Assembly (NCBI GenBank): GCA_022647565.1
Contig: JALCLA010000002.1
Location: 310,001 to 374,000 of the forward strand
From: Chiayiivirga sp.
GTDB lineage: Bacteria > Pseudomonadota > Gammaproteobacteria > Xanthomonadales > Xanthomonadaceae
DNA: 64,000 nt
Direction: 5' to 3'
The position numbers and the translations under genes are program-made. Positions 1 to 10,035 of the stretch are shown here, piece after piece. Each line of letters opens with the position of its first letter. Positions within the stretch are counted from its first letter, which is position 1. The notes below the pieces were generated by a model. That model searched no databases and had not been told where the DNA came from. It saw only the letters and a program-made list of their open reading frames with translations.

Positions 1-2
1 CG

Positions 3-479
3 GTGCCGCCGCTGCGCGAACGGCGCGAAGACATCACGCCGCTGGCCGAAGCGGTGCTGCAGCGCCTCTCGGACGAACTCGGGGAGATCGCCCCCACCCT
101 CACCGACGATGCGCGCGAATCGCTGGAGCAATACCCCTTCCCCGGCAACGTGCGCGAACTGGAAAACGTGCTGGAACGCGCCCTGGCCCTGTCCGACGGC
201 GAACTCATCACCGCCGCCGACCTGCACCTGCCCGCGCCCCGCCCCGCCGCCGCACCCGGCGGTGCCCGCATCACCGCACCGCAACCGGCCATGCCGGCAG
301 CGCCCATCCCCGGCAACGCCAGCACCGCCGCCCTGCCCGACTACATCGAACAACTCGAACGCGAAGCCATCATCAAGACGCTCGAGGAATGCCGCTACAA
401 CAAGACCAAGGCCGCCGCCAAGCTCGGCATCACCTTCCGCGCGATGCGGTACAAGCTCAAGAAGCTGGGGATTGAGTAG
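3..479 (+). CDS. pilR: PilR-type sigma-54 response regulator, C-terminal part
   Basis: This is the 3' end of an NtrC-family activator; the receiver domain and most of the AAA+ domain lie before the window. The visible part starts with the LRERREDI segment and the YPFPGNVRELENVLERA segment that close the sigma-54 AAA+ domain. A Pro/Ala-rich linker follows, then a Fis-type helix-turn-helix (NKTKAAAKLGITFRAMRYKL). PilR activates sigma-54-dependent pilin transcription from its partner kinase PilS. The assignment to PilR rests on the pilB-pilC-pilD genes 16 kb downstream, as in other Xanthomonadales pil loci; the domain alone would fit any NtrC-like protein. Confidence 0.8.
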   Translation: MPPLRERREDITPLAEAVLQRLSDELGEIAPTLTDDARESLEQYPFPGNVRELENVLERALALSDGELITAADLHLPAPRPAAAPGGARITAPQPAMPAAPIPGNASTAALPDYIEQLEREAIIKTLEECRYNKTKAAAKLGITFRAMRYKLKKLGIE

Positions 480-1136
480 CGCTGTCCAGTGGTATCCCGC
501 CGGGCTGCATCTCGCCGCCAAGCTGGACAAGCTCCTGTACATCATGCTGAGCGTCGACATCGTCGCCGGCCCCCTGCTCACCCTGATTCTGTACCGGCGC
601 GGCAAGAAGGGCCTGAACTTCGACCTCGCCACGATTGCAGTCCTGCAATTGGCATTTCCTGGGCTACGGATTGAACACCTTGTGGCAGAACCGCCCCGTG
701 TTTCTGGTCGGCAGTCAGCAAGCCTTTGCGCTGGTCTTCGCGCCCGAAGTACCGTCGGAAGCTCAGACACGAGCCGAGTCGGAGCATTGGCCGCGATTCC
801 ATGGCTCCGGCCCATACTTGGCCGCAGTGGACCTGTCGCATCGAGTGGCACGCGACGTTTTCCTGACCTCGCACGACGAAGGCAATGCCGGGCCACTCCT
901 GGCATCGGACCCTGTACAAGCCATACGGTTTGCTGCGGCAAGAAATCGCCGCCAGCGCCAGCGCGCTCGCAGGCGATGTATCCACACCATCAGGCGTGAA
1001 CCGCGCGGCGCTGCGCTCCCTGGAGTTGATGTCTACGCGCAGCAACCAAGCGGTGGTTCTGATCGATGCCGCTAGCGGCGAACCCTTGCGCATATCCTTG
1101 AGACGAACACCTCCGCGCTCCGACTCAGAGCCATAG
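480..1136 (+). pseudogene. TfpX/TfpZ-like type IV pilin accessory protein, truncated and frameshifted
   Basis: The translation switches frame twice. Frame 1 (from 480) gives WYPAGLH followed by a membrane segment and GPLLTLILYRRGKKGLNFDL. Around 657 it moves to frame 2 (GYGLNTLWQNRPVFLV), and around 890-905 to frame 3 (YKPYGLLRQEI ... VVLIDAASGEPL). The GPLLTLI-KPGKKGLxFDL-RPVFLV pattern is that of the TfpX/TfpZ membrane proteins, which accompany particular pilins and help their assembly. The first transmembrane helix and any start codon are missing: the homology begins immediately after the pilR stop. The gene is therefore cut at the 5' end as well as frameshifted. No RBS is visible. Confidence 0.6.
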
Positions 1137-1170
1137 CCCTCAAGACAAGAGCGACATCGCAAGGCATGCG

Positions 1171-4100
1171 CTACGGGCCTTCGTCAGCCACCCGCGGGAA
1201 ATTCATGCGCCCCACGCCAGCAGGAATCGGCGCAGCCAGGCAAGCGATTGGTCGCTCGAAGGGACTGCGGAGTGACCCGCTTCCAGCGTCGCCACTTGCG
1301 AGGCGCGAACCGCTGCCGATAGCACCCAACTGCGCGATCACCAGCATTTGTTCCTGCGCGATCTGCGATAAGCCGCTGTCGCGCATCTCCAGCACCGCGC
1401 GTGCCGACTCGTACATCCCTGCGCTGTCGCGTTGCGCAAGTGCCGACCAGGCACGCATCAGGCGCGTCACTGCTTCGGGTTGCTCGCCAGCAAGCCATGC
1501 CGGGTCAATCCAGGCGCCATGCAAATCCTCCGTGGGCAGATGGCCGATACTGGCCATCGCGGCGCGCGCGGCCAGATCGCTCCAGCGCTCGATGTTCTCG
1601 TGTGGTAACGGGCTCGCCGACCATTCCAGCAATGTGAGCAGGGCCGCATCCTTGTCGTCGGGCGCAATCGAGGCCACCCCGCGCAACGCATCCACCAAAT
1701 GAATGGCGCGATCACGCAGTCCCGCGAGATGCAGCTGCGGCGATCCCTCCGGCATCTGGCTACGCGAGGGTGCGCCGCGACCCTCAAGTATGTCGAGCAC
1801 CGGAATCCCGTTGAGCATCAAGACGTCCGGGAACCGTGCGCGCTCCCCCGCGAAACGGGTGCGCGGGGCCTGCAAGGCAACCACGGGGAAGTAGTCCGAA
1901 TGACCTTGGGCTCCCATCATTCGCACGTACGCACGCAGGGTTTTCACGCTGCCGAGATAGCGGGTGACGAAGTCCGCTTGCGTGCTCAGCCCGACACGCG
2001 CCAATTCGTCGCGCAGGGGCGGTTCGGCGATGGCGCCCAAGTCCGGTGAACTCAGGGGCTTCTCGGACGCCACAAACAGCAGGTCGATTCGCTGCGAGAC
2101 ATAGACCTGAACCTCTGGAAACTCCGCCACCAGGGCCGAGATCAAGGTTGCCAACAGGGCATCGTTCAACTCATAACTGTGGAGCCATTGCACCAACATG
2201 CCATCTTGCCGCAGATGCCGCCGGAGCAAGGCGTAGAACTCCTGGGTGAACAGGCTCGCCACCCCGCTGACCCAGGGATTGGACGGCTCGGATACGATCA
2301 CATCGAACTTGCCACCACCCGCGGCAAAAAAGGTGCGGGCATCGTCGATCAGGATATGCGAGCGGGCGTCGTTGTAGGCTCGCTCTACCCGAGTGCCGAA
2401 CAAGCGAGCGCCATCCACCATGGCTTGCTCGATCTCGATGTTGTCGATGCGCTGCACCAGGGAACTACCCAGCAAGGTTTGAGCGGTGAGGCCAGAACCC
2501 CAGCCGATGATCGCAACGTCTGCGGGACGGGGGTGAAACACCAGCGGCAAAGCACCGGCCATGAGCATGGTGAGCTCGTCCGGCAAGGGTGCAGTCTCAA
2601 GATCCAATGCCAGGCTCGCGTCGGGCTTGCCATTGGTAGCGATGACTGCGTTGTTGACCGACGGAATATGAACAACTGAAATCGTGGACGTCTTTCCGTC
2701 ACGCAGGTAGGGAACCCTCGATTCCGGATGCAAGAACGTGCCCGCACGAAACACGCCAGACGCCTGCTCCCTTGGATCGGCTTGCCCCTGCCATCTAGCT
2801 GCACCCAATGCAGCGGCGAGCAAGACGGACACAGCGATGAGGTCGCGAGGGCTAACCTTCATGACCAATACGCGCAGCAGATACAAGCCAATCAACGCAT
2901 CGCCCACGGCCGCCACGGTAAGCGCCAGTTGCAGTCCGATCATGGGCGTCAGCACATGCACCGCAACAAACACGCCAGCGATCGCCCCCAAGGTGTTGGC
3001 AGCGTAAATTCGACCGATCGCCGCCTCGCCTGCCCCGCGTCTCAGCAGCGCCGTGGTGAAGAGCGGCAACGTTGTACCGGCGAAAAACGCCGCCGGGAAC
3101 ATCACCAGCATGGCAATGGCTGCACTGCCCAGGTTGAACCACGTGTAGCCCTGTTCGCTTCGACCGACCGCGTTCATCAACCACGAGACCCACTGGAACG
3201 AGTGCGCGAACGCAATCGTCGACAGCAGGGCGGCAATGCCCATCGCCACCTGGGCCCATCCCGCCGCGCGCATCAGATCGTGGACACGATTCCCATAGAC
3301 ACGAACCCACAATCCGCCGCAGGCCAAACCGAAGATAAATGCCGCAAGCATCAGTTCAAACGAATGCAGCGTGGTTCCGAGTGCTTGATTGAGCAGGCGC
3401 ACCCAGACGATTTCGTAGACGAACGAAAATGCGCCCGACAGGCCGGTTACCCACAACAACCGCCGCCCGATCTGGCGCGTCTCCGCGCGCTCGGACGGGT
3501 TCTGGGCCTCGCGCGACGTACCTTCCATCGGCGCCTCGTTCTCGTCGAACCCGCGCGACAGCCACCACGCCCCCAATGCCACCAGCAGGTTCGCGATGCC
3601 AGCAACCACCATGGCACCGGGCATGCCCAATGCGCGGCAACAGCACGAACGTGGCCACCAGCGCGCCCGCTGCGGCCCCCAGGCTGTTGGTGAAATAAAG
3701 CCCGCCCAGCACGCGCCCGCTTTCCTCGCGTGCCACACGCAGGATGCCCGCGCTCAGAATCGGAAAGGTCATCCCCAGCAACACGCATTGCGGCAAGATC
3801 AGCGCCGCCGCCGACAACCATTGCCACGCATGCGCGCCACCACCATGCAGCGCGGGCAACACCGATTCCTGCGAGAAAGCGGTATAGGCCTGGAACACGG
3901 GATGGAAAGCAAGACCCATCAATCCGATGACCAGCTCCAACACAGCGTAGACGGCGACCAGATTCGAAAGCCGCCCACCCCATGCGGCTGGCGAACCATG
4001 CACCGAGCGCCATGCCACCCATGAAAATCGCAAGCACCAGCGTCTGTGCGTAGGCTGCGTGCCCCAGCGTGAGCCCCAGGTAGTGCGACCAGATTGACTG

Positions 4101-4193
4101 ATAGATCAGGCCGGCGAAGCCGGACATGACGAACAACGCCAGCATCGACCCCAGCGCGAATCTCCGCGCCGATTGCTGCGGAAGTGTTTCCAT
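1171..4193 (-). pseudogene. Membrane-fused spermidine synthase-like protein, two frameshifts
   Basis: Read from an ATG at 4193, preceded by a G-rich Shine-Dalgarno-like run, this encodes about 1,000 residues in three frames. The N-terminal half has about a dozen hydrophobic helices of the fused MFS/spermidine synthase type (GFAGLIYQSIWS, GGMALGAWFASR, LLWVTGLSGAFSFVYEIVW). A SpeE-like Rossmann domain follows, with AIIGWGSGLTAQTLL, DNIEIEQAMVDGARLF, LIDDARTFF and VSEPSNPWVSGVASLF. About 200 C-terminal residues look helical. Frame changes fall near 3,980 and 3,630. Such fusions often sit in polysaccharide or pilus loci; their substrate is unknown and polyamine synthesis should not be assumed. 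It converges on the tfpX-like remnant. Confidence 0.7.
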
Positions 4194-4282
4194 GCCTCTG
4201 TCCCCCCAGAAAGTACGATTCCAGCTTATCAGCACGTGTCAGCAAAGTTTCGTCGCAAGTTGCGCGAACCACCAATCAAACA

Positions 4283-5490
4283 TCAATCGCCCTGCGCCGC
4301 GCCGGACGCCTGGCGACGCGCGTGACGCAGTTGATCTCTCAAGAGATCGTATTTGTTCTGAAGGAACCCCGAGGCGGCGATTTCCGCCTCCCGGTCGCCC
4401 AACATGCTTACCTCTCTTGCAGCGCGTTCGAGATTGTTTTCGCCGATCGCGAGAAAGGCCGAATTGATCAGGCAGTTGGTGCAATGCGGGTGCTCCGCGA
4501 GGATCCGATCTGCGAGTCGGCGCGCCTCCGCGTATCGACCCGCATCCAGATAGGCTCCAAGTAATTGGCTGGCAGCCAGCTCCGATTCGGGGTGTCGCTG
4601 CAACGCCCAGTACCAAAGGCTGACTTCACTGGACCATAGAGGCAAGGTCGCGCGAATCGTCGTCGCCGAGGATGCAACCCAGGCTGCAGCAAGCACCACG
4701 GCAGCGACCCGATGCAATCGGTGTTCACCCCCATGCTCGCGGGAAACGCAGCAACGGCAGCATCGCGCAAGCGATTGCCAATCCACAGGTCAGATAGCGA
4801 TAGTGGATCAGGTTCGAATCGAACACGGTCGGCAGTATCCGCAAGACCGGCAACAGCGCCGCTGTCAGCGCGAGGACGATGTATGCAGTTACGGATGCGC
4901 GCCGATACGCTGCGAACAGCGCCCAGGACACCAGACCCAATGCGGCCGCGTCGATCGCCAGCAAGGCCATCGTCGCCTGCTCGAAGGACTCGATGGAGAA
5001 GGGATGAATCGGGGCCATCCCGACCGTTGGAGCAAAGACCAGAGACCAATAGCGCAGGTAGGCAGAACTCACCAGTTGCATGCGCGCAAGCCAGGGAATC
5101 GTTCCGTCCGCCAATGGCAACGCGCTCGTGCCCATCGCCCAATGACGGAACATCAGATACCCCAGGCCTGCGACAAACACTGCTGCAAGGACGACGGCAT
5201 TGCGCGAAACCAGAGTACGGAGGCGAGGAGGAGCCACGCACCCACCCTGGCGCGATTGAAGGGCAGCGTCGAACACCAGGAGCAACAATGGAAAGGCGAT
5301 TGCGCTCTCTTTCGCACAGGCCGCGAGGAAGAAGCACGCCCCCGTGGCCAATGGCCGCGACAGATCTCCGCGCAAGCCCGCGTTCGCCAACAGTCCGAGC
5401 AGGACGAACAAGGTCATGACGAGATCGAACTGGCATCCGATCCAGGCCACCGCCTCGACCACGGCAGGATGCAAGCCGAACAGGCTCGTG
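4283..5490 (-). pseudogene. GT-C/TPR membrane protein (TMTC-like), 5'-truncated and frameshifted
   Basis: The homology enters abruptly near 5490 with [19 protein letters not shown] and runs through several membrane helices and an [15 protein letters not shown] motif. Near 4,745-4,785 it changes frame into a helical repeat tail (ESELAASQLLGAYLDAGRYAEARRL, TPR-like) that stops at 4283. The HPxxVEAVAW and KESA motifs are those of GT-C-fold TMTC-like membrane proteins. The expected N-terminus (first helix and acidic luminal motif) is absent: reading upstream meets a stop at 5495. The cut lies only about 25 bp from the pilin start codon. It is a distant relative of the gene at 5805-7753, which keeps that N-terminus. 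A role in pilin or glycan modification is inferred from position. Confidence 0.55.
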
Positions 5491-5520
5491 GATCAAACCA
5501 ACCACCCTAGGGGAAACACC

Positions 5521-5853
5521 ATGAAGAAGCAACAAGGCTTTACCCTGATCGAACTGATGATCGTGGTCGCGATCATCGCCATCCTGGCCGCCATCGCGCT
5601 GCCGGCCTACCGTGACTACACCATCAAGGCCAAGATCACCAACGCCATCGGCAGCTTGGCTGGCGAGAAAATCAAGGTGGGCGAGAATCACGGCGCCGGG
5701 CTCACTGGTGCGAACCTCTGCAGCACCGTGGCGACCAACGCCGGCTCGTCCGGCCTTCGCCCGTTGCGGCCCATTGATGACCATCCTCGCCTTGCACCAC
5801 TGACTTGTCCACCTCAACTTTGTCCAGACCCGTGTTCTTGCTGGCGTGCGTGA
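5521..5853 (+). CDS. pilA: Type IV major pilin (PilA-like), C-terminus abnormal
   Basis: The N-terminus is a textbook type IVa prepilin: a short basic leader ending in glycine, then [20 protein letters not shown] with Phe+1 and Glu+5, ready for cleavage and methylation by PilD. The RBS is AGGGGA at 5509-5514. The helix continues as [31 protein letters not shown]. After a single cysteine ([14 protein letters not shown], to about 5757) the sequence turns into proline/arginine-rich residues and stops at 5853, inside the next gene. Major pilins normally have about 130-160 residues and a C-terminal disulfide loop; here only about 78 residues are pilin-like. The 3' part is lost by deletion or assembly error. 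No sigma-54 -24/-12 element is visible upstream. Confidence 0.75.
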   Translation: MKKQQGFTLIELMIVVAIIAILAAIALPAYRDYTIKAKITNAIGSLAGEKIKVGENHGAGLTGANLCSTVATNAGSSGLRPLRPIDDHPRLAPLTCPPQLCPDPCSCWRA

Positions 5854-7753
5854 TGGCGGCCACGCTGCTGCTGTATTGGGTCGGCCTCGGCGGCCCCTAC
5901 TTGCTTGATGACGACCTGAGTTTGCGCAATCTGCAGGCGTGGTATCAGGGCCAGGCCGATTGGCAACACATGTTGTTTGGCAGTGGCGCGGGCAATTTCG
6001 GCCGCCCGTTGGCGAGCGCCAGTTTTGCCCTCAATCTCTGGCTGCTCGGGGACACTCCCTTTTCGTTCAAGCTCGGCAACCTGCTGCTGCATCTCATGTG
6101 CGGCGCCGTGGTCCATATGCTGGTGCGTCGACTTGCCCGGATCGATGCCCGGATGAGCGACCATGCCGACTGGCTTGCCTTTGGCGTGGCCAGCGTCTGG
6201 TTGCTGCATCCGTTCAATGCCAGCACCGTCTTGTACGTCGTGCAGCGCATGGCGCAGTTGTCGACCCTGTTCCTGCTTCTCGGCATGTGGGCCTTTCTGG
6301 GCTTGCGCAGCAAACTGGCGCGCGAGCGATCACGCGGAGCTCAACTCGGCCTGTTTGTCGGCATCCCCGCACTTGCAATCATCGGTTCGTTGGGCAAGGA
6401 AAATGCCTTGCTGCTGCCCGCCTTGTGCCTAGTGCTGGAGTTGACCTGTTTTCGCGCTCATTCGCGACCACGCTCGATCTGGCTGTTCTTCCTCGTCGTC
6501 TGCGTGCTGCCAACGTTGGGCGGGCTTGGGTTTCTGCTCGCACGCCCAAGCGGAAGCTTCGCCGCCTATGCCGCGCGCGATTTCAGCCTGTGGGAACGCC
6601 TGCTGAGCGAGACCCGGGTGCTATGTGACTACCTGTACAAGATCGTGTTACCCGATCCCAGCCGCATGGGCGTGTATTTCGACGACTTCCCGGTTTCCAC
6701 AGGCCTGTTTTCGCCACCCACGACCGCCTTGGCGATCCTGGTCTTGTCGGCCATCAGCTTCATCGTGTGGCGACTTCGCAAGACCCTTCCCGCCCTGATC
6801 ACTGGATGGGGCATCTTCCTCGTCGGGCATGCGATGGAATCCACCGTCATCCCGCTGGAGCTGTATTTCGAGCATCGCAAACTACTTCCCGATGGTGGGT
6901 GTGCTGTACGCGCTGGGCGGCCTGCTCACCGCCGCAGTCTTGCGGATGAGGCAGGCCGGCTTGCGCCCTGGTCCCGTCGGGGGTCATTGCGGGCACTGCT
7001 GCCTTGCTGGTGCTAGGCTTCAGCGTGCACGGTCGAGCCCGGGTCTGGAGTTCGCCCGACACGATCGCGCAAAGCGCGGTCGCTGCACGGCCCGAGTCCT
7101 TCCGCGCCAACATGCTATTGGTAAGGGAGGCCGTGGCAGTCAAAGATCGCGCCAGCATCGACGCGGCGAACGGACGCATGTTCCTGGCGGCCAACCCACG
7201 CACTCGCGCCCTATGCCCACCTCAATCGCGTCAACATCGGCTGCATGCTGAACGGTGCAGGCGATCCCGCCGACTTGCGCGCAGCCCCTTGCCAATTTCC
7301 CACCGAGAGTATCCCCAGTCCGACTGGAGCATCTTCCGCCTGCTCAACCGCAACTTCAGCGATTGCCAAGGGATCGACGACAGGGCCATGGCGGATACTT
7401 TGGATGCCATCGTCGATCGAGCAGTGAGCCAGCCGGACGCGCTGCGCCACAAGTTTCAGCTGCGCTATCTCATCGCGCGCTTCTACGCCCGTGCCGGCGA
7501 TTGGCCGGCCGCACTCGAGCAGGCGAAACTGGCTTGGCAACCCGGTGCCGAAGCGGCAACCGCCGAGATTCTCGTGCTGGCCCAGCTCAACACCAATGAC
7601 GTGGAGGGCGCGGAACGCACCTGGCGCGAAGCCAGCGCCCGCGCCAGCGTGCATGACCACGAAGATACCGCCGGCCTAGCGTGGCTACGCAGCGAGATCG
7701 ACGCCCAACGCGCCAAGGCAGAGTCACCTGCCACAGGTGACACCGCAGAATGA
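5805..7753 (+). pseudogene. GT-C/TPR membrane glycosyltransferase-like protein, several frameshifts
   Basis: A TTG at 5805 starts a membrane protein of about 650 residues. The first helix is followed by GGPYLLDDDLSLRN, the acidic luminal motif of GT-C enzymes. LLHPFNASTVLYVVQRM and SLGKENALLLPAL come next, then further helices to about 6885. Frame changes near 6890, 6960, 7200 and 7310 are needed to continue through YFPMVGVLYALGGLLTAAVL, VIAGTAALLVLGFSV and a TPR-like tail (LRYLIARFYARAGDWPAALEQA) to the stop at 7753. Genes of this type directly behind pilin genes are known or suspected pilin O-glycosyltransferases (TfpW/PilO analogues); that role here is inference. The start overlaps the odd 3' end of the pilin ORF. 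Confidence 0.6.
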
Positions 7754-7987
7754 TGGCGCTGAAGAGCGTGAGGCCAAGTCGGCCAAGGGTGCTACTGACC
7801 TGATCAAGCGGGCTGAGCTGACAGACAACGTGATAAGCACGGGGCGTGACTGGTGGCTGCGAACCACCGACCCTGATGCCATTCCGGTTAAAGTGCTGCC
7901 AATGCCTAGCCCATCAAGACGCCAAGCTGCCATTGCTCGACGTTCGGGGCAGTTCGATTCCTCGAACCGCGACCTTCCGGAACTTCG

Positions 7988-9112
7988 GTGAGTACGCGCC
8001 GCGTGTTGTTTGTCGGCACCTCGTACCCGTCCTCGGACAACGACTGGAAAGGCTTGTTCTTGCAGCGACTGGTGGAGGCGTTGGCGGCCCATCCAACGAC
8101 CTCGCTGCAGACCTGGCTCCCCCCGGGCCCGCTGCCGGCGACGGTGAGCCCAGTGTGGGCGTCGGACGACAAAGAATGGCTGCATCGCCTGCTGATCCGT
8201 GGAGGAATCGCCCATCTCCTGCGTAGCCGCCCCCTGCATGGCACCATCGCGGGCGTGTCGCTCTTGCGCAGGCTCCATCGCGCCTATCGCCGCAGCGACG
8301 CGCAGTTGTTCCACATCAACTGGCTGCAGAACGCGTTGGCGATACCGGCGAGCGATCGGCGCCCGGCCCTGGTCACCGCGTTGGGCAGCGACCTGCGATT
8401 GATGCGGGTTCCAGGTATGACGGCGCTGCTGCGGCGGGTGGCACGGCACCGAAAGATGATCCTGTGCCCGAACGCGGACTGGATGGTGCCCGCGCTTGAA
8501 CGCGGACTTGCTGGTGTCGCGCAGGTGCAATGCGTGCCGTTCGGCATCGACGAGGCCTGGTATCAAGTGACCCGGACACCGGCTCCCGATGGCACGCACC
8601 GCTGGATCTGTGTCACGCGATTGACCCGCGAAAAACTCGGCCCACTGTTCGATTGGGGTGAACGCCATTTCTCGAACAGCCCGCATCGAGAACTTCACCT
8701 TTTTGGCCCGCACCAGGAATCCGGCGTGGTGGTTCCGCCCTGGGTTCGCTATCACGGCCCGGCGAGCCCGCAGCAACTCGTTCGCGATTGGTTTCCCGTC
8801 GCCGCGGGACTGATCACCCTGAGTCAGCATGCGGAAGGGAGGCCGCAGGTGATGCTCGAAGCCATGGCGGCGGGTGTGCCCATCCTTGCGTCCCGCCTGC
8901 CCGCGCACACGGATATCATCGAGCACGCACGCAACGGCTGGCTGGGCGAGGATCAGGACACCATGGCCGAGGGAATCTCCGTCATCGAGACGCCTGCGAC
9001 GAATGCAGCTCTGGGTGCACGTGCAAGGGCCTGGGCGCTGGCCCGCATCGGGACCTGGGCGGACTGCGCCAATCGGTATTCAACCCTGTACGACCAGTTG
9101 CTGATGCAATGA
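7988..9112 (+). CDS. GT4-family glycosyltransferase
   Basis: A 374-residue two-domain GT-B protein with a GTG start. The N-terminal Rossmann half begins RRVLFVGTSYPSSDNDWKGLF. The C-terminal nucleotide-sugar-binding half has ITLSQHAEGRPQVMLEAMAAG (E-x7-E type) and VPILASRLPAHTDIIEHARNGWL, characteristic of family 4 retaining transferases. No membrane segment is seen, so it is expected to act at the cytoplasmic face on a lipid-linked glycan. The stop overlaps the start of the epimerase gene (ATGA), so the two are translationally coupled. It is one of the few intact genes in the island. Donor and acceptor sugars cannot be told from sequence. Confidence 0.8.
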   Translation: MSTRRVLFVGTSYPSSDNDWKGLFLQRLVEALAAHPTTSLQTWLPPGPLPATVSPVWASDDKEWLHRLLIRGGIAHLLRSRPLHGTIAGVSLLRRLHRAYRRSDAQLFHINWLQNALAIPASDRRPALVTALGSDLRLMRVPGMTALLRRVARHRKMILCPNADWMVPALERGLAGVAQVQCVPFGIDEAWYQVTRTPAPDGTHRWICVTRLTREKLGPLFDWGERHFSNSPHRELHLFGPHQESGVVVPPWVRYHGPASPQQLVRDWFPVAAGLITLSQHAEGRPQVMLEAMAAGVPILASRLPAHTDIIEHARNGWLGEDQDTMAEGISVIETPATNAALGARARAWALARIGTWADCANRYSTLYDQLLMQ

Positions 9113-10035
9113 CACAGACGAACGGGAGCCGCCTCTTGGTGCTGGGTGCGGCCGGATTCATCGGCAGGCACCTCACCATGCGCCTTGCGGAGACCGGACA
9201 TTCGGTGATTGCTGCCACACGCACTCCGGCAAGGTTCGACCACCCGCGTATTCGCAACGCGGTAAGTCGCTGGGATGAGGCCAGTCACTTTGCCGAGTGG
9301 CTGCCTGATTGCGATGTCGCGATTCACGCGGCGTCGTCCAGCACGCCGGGCAGCAGCGCGGCGCAACCTCAGCTCGACGGCAACCTCCGCACGACGCTTG
9401 CGATGATCGAGGCTCTGCAAGCCACTCCGAGTTGCCGCGTGCTGTATTTGTCCTCAGGCGGCACTCTCTACGGAGAGCGTGACACACCCGCCAAGGAGAC
9501 CGACCCCTTGTTGCCTCGGAGCTACCATGGTGCCGGCAAGGCCGCGGCGGAACACTTCATCCACGCCTGGGCAGCACAGTACGAAGGGAAGGCCACGATA
9601 CTGCGACCCTCCAATGTGTACGGTCCGGGCCAACTGGCGCGGCAAGGCTTCGGCATCATCCCGGCTGCCTTCGATTGCGCGATGCGTGGCCAGCCGCTGC
9701 GCATCTGGGGAGATGGCAGCAGCGTGCGCGACTACCTGTATATCGATGATCTCGTCGCCCTCTGCATTTCCGCCATGGGGGCCACGTGCGCCAACGGCAC
9801 CTGCGTGTACAACGCGGCCAGCGGACAACCCATCACGCTGGAGGCGCTGCTTGACCGTGTTTCGGCAATTGCCGGACGACTTGTCACGCGAATCCACGAA
9901 CCCGCGCGTCGCGTAGACGTGCAGCGGATCCTGACCGATGCGAGCACCGCCCGTGCCGCGCTCGATTGGACACCCCACATCTCTCTGGACGAAGGCCTTT
10001 GCCGCACATGGCAGTGGTTCAGTACCACCCACTGA
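9109..10035 (+). CDS. NAD-dependent epimerase/dehydratase
   Basis: A 308-residue extended short-chain dehydrogenase. The N-terminal NAD-binding fingerprint is LVLGAAGFIGRHLTMRLAE. LYLSSGGTLYGE follows, with the serine region before an active-site tyrosine in SYHGAGKAAAEHF, then RPSNVYGPGQ and WGDGSSVRDYLYIDDLV. These are standard for nucleotide-sugar 4-epimerases and dehydratases. Tyr and Lys are separated by four residues (YHGAGK) instead of the usual three. It lies between two glycosyltransferases, with an ATGA overlap upstream and a 28-bp overlap downstream, so it probably prepares a sugar donor for the same glycan. Confidence 0.8.
   Translation: MTQTNGSRLLVLGAAGFIGRHLTMRLAETGHSVIAATRTPARFDHPRIRNAVSRWDEASHFAEWLPDCDVAIHAASSSTPGSSAAQPQLDGNLRTTLAMIEALQATPSCRVLYLSSGGTLYGERDTPAKETDPLLPRSYHGAGKAAAEHFIHAWAAQYEGKATILRPSNVYGPGQLARQGFGIIPAAFDCAMRGQPLRIWGDGSSVRDYLYIDDLVALCISAMGATCANGTCVYNAASGQPITLEALLDRVSAIAGRLVTRIHEPARRVDVQRILTDASTARAALDWTPHISLDEGLCRTWQWFSTTH

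Noticed and set aside
5480-5520. Sigma-54 promoter for pilA
   Set aside because: No GG-N10-GC element is present in the short stretch between the GT-C remnant and the pilin RBS.
4468-5817. 449-codon minus-strand ORF across the GT-C remnant and the pilin
   Set aside because: It runs antisense through the pilin coding region and is in a different frame from the conserved GT-C motifs.
7940-7985. TRNA-like GTTCGATTCC sequence near 7958
   Set aside because: Flanking bases do not form a T stem or an acceptor stem, and no anticodon arm precedes it.
7737-7991. An 84-codon plus-strand ORF between the GT-C gene and the GT4 gene
   Set aside because: It overlaps the end of the previous gene, has no RBS, and its translation has no recognisable pattern. 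I found nothing else to annotate in the 230 bp.
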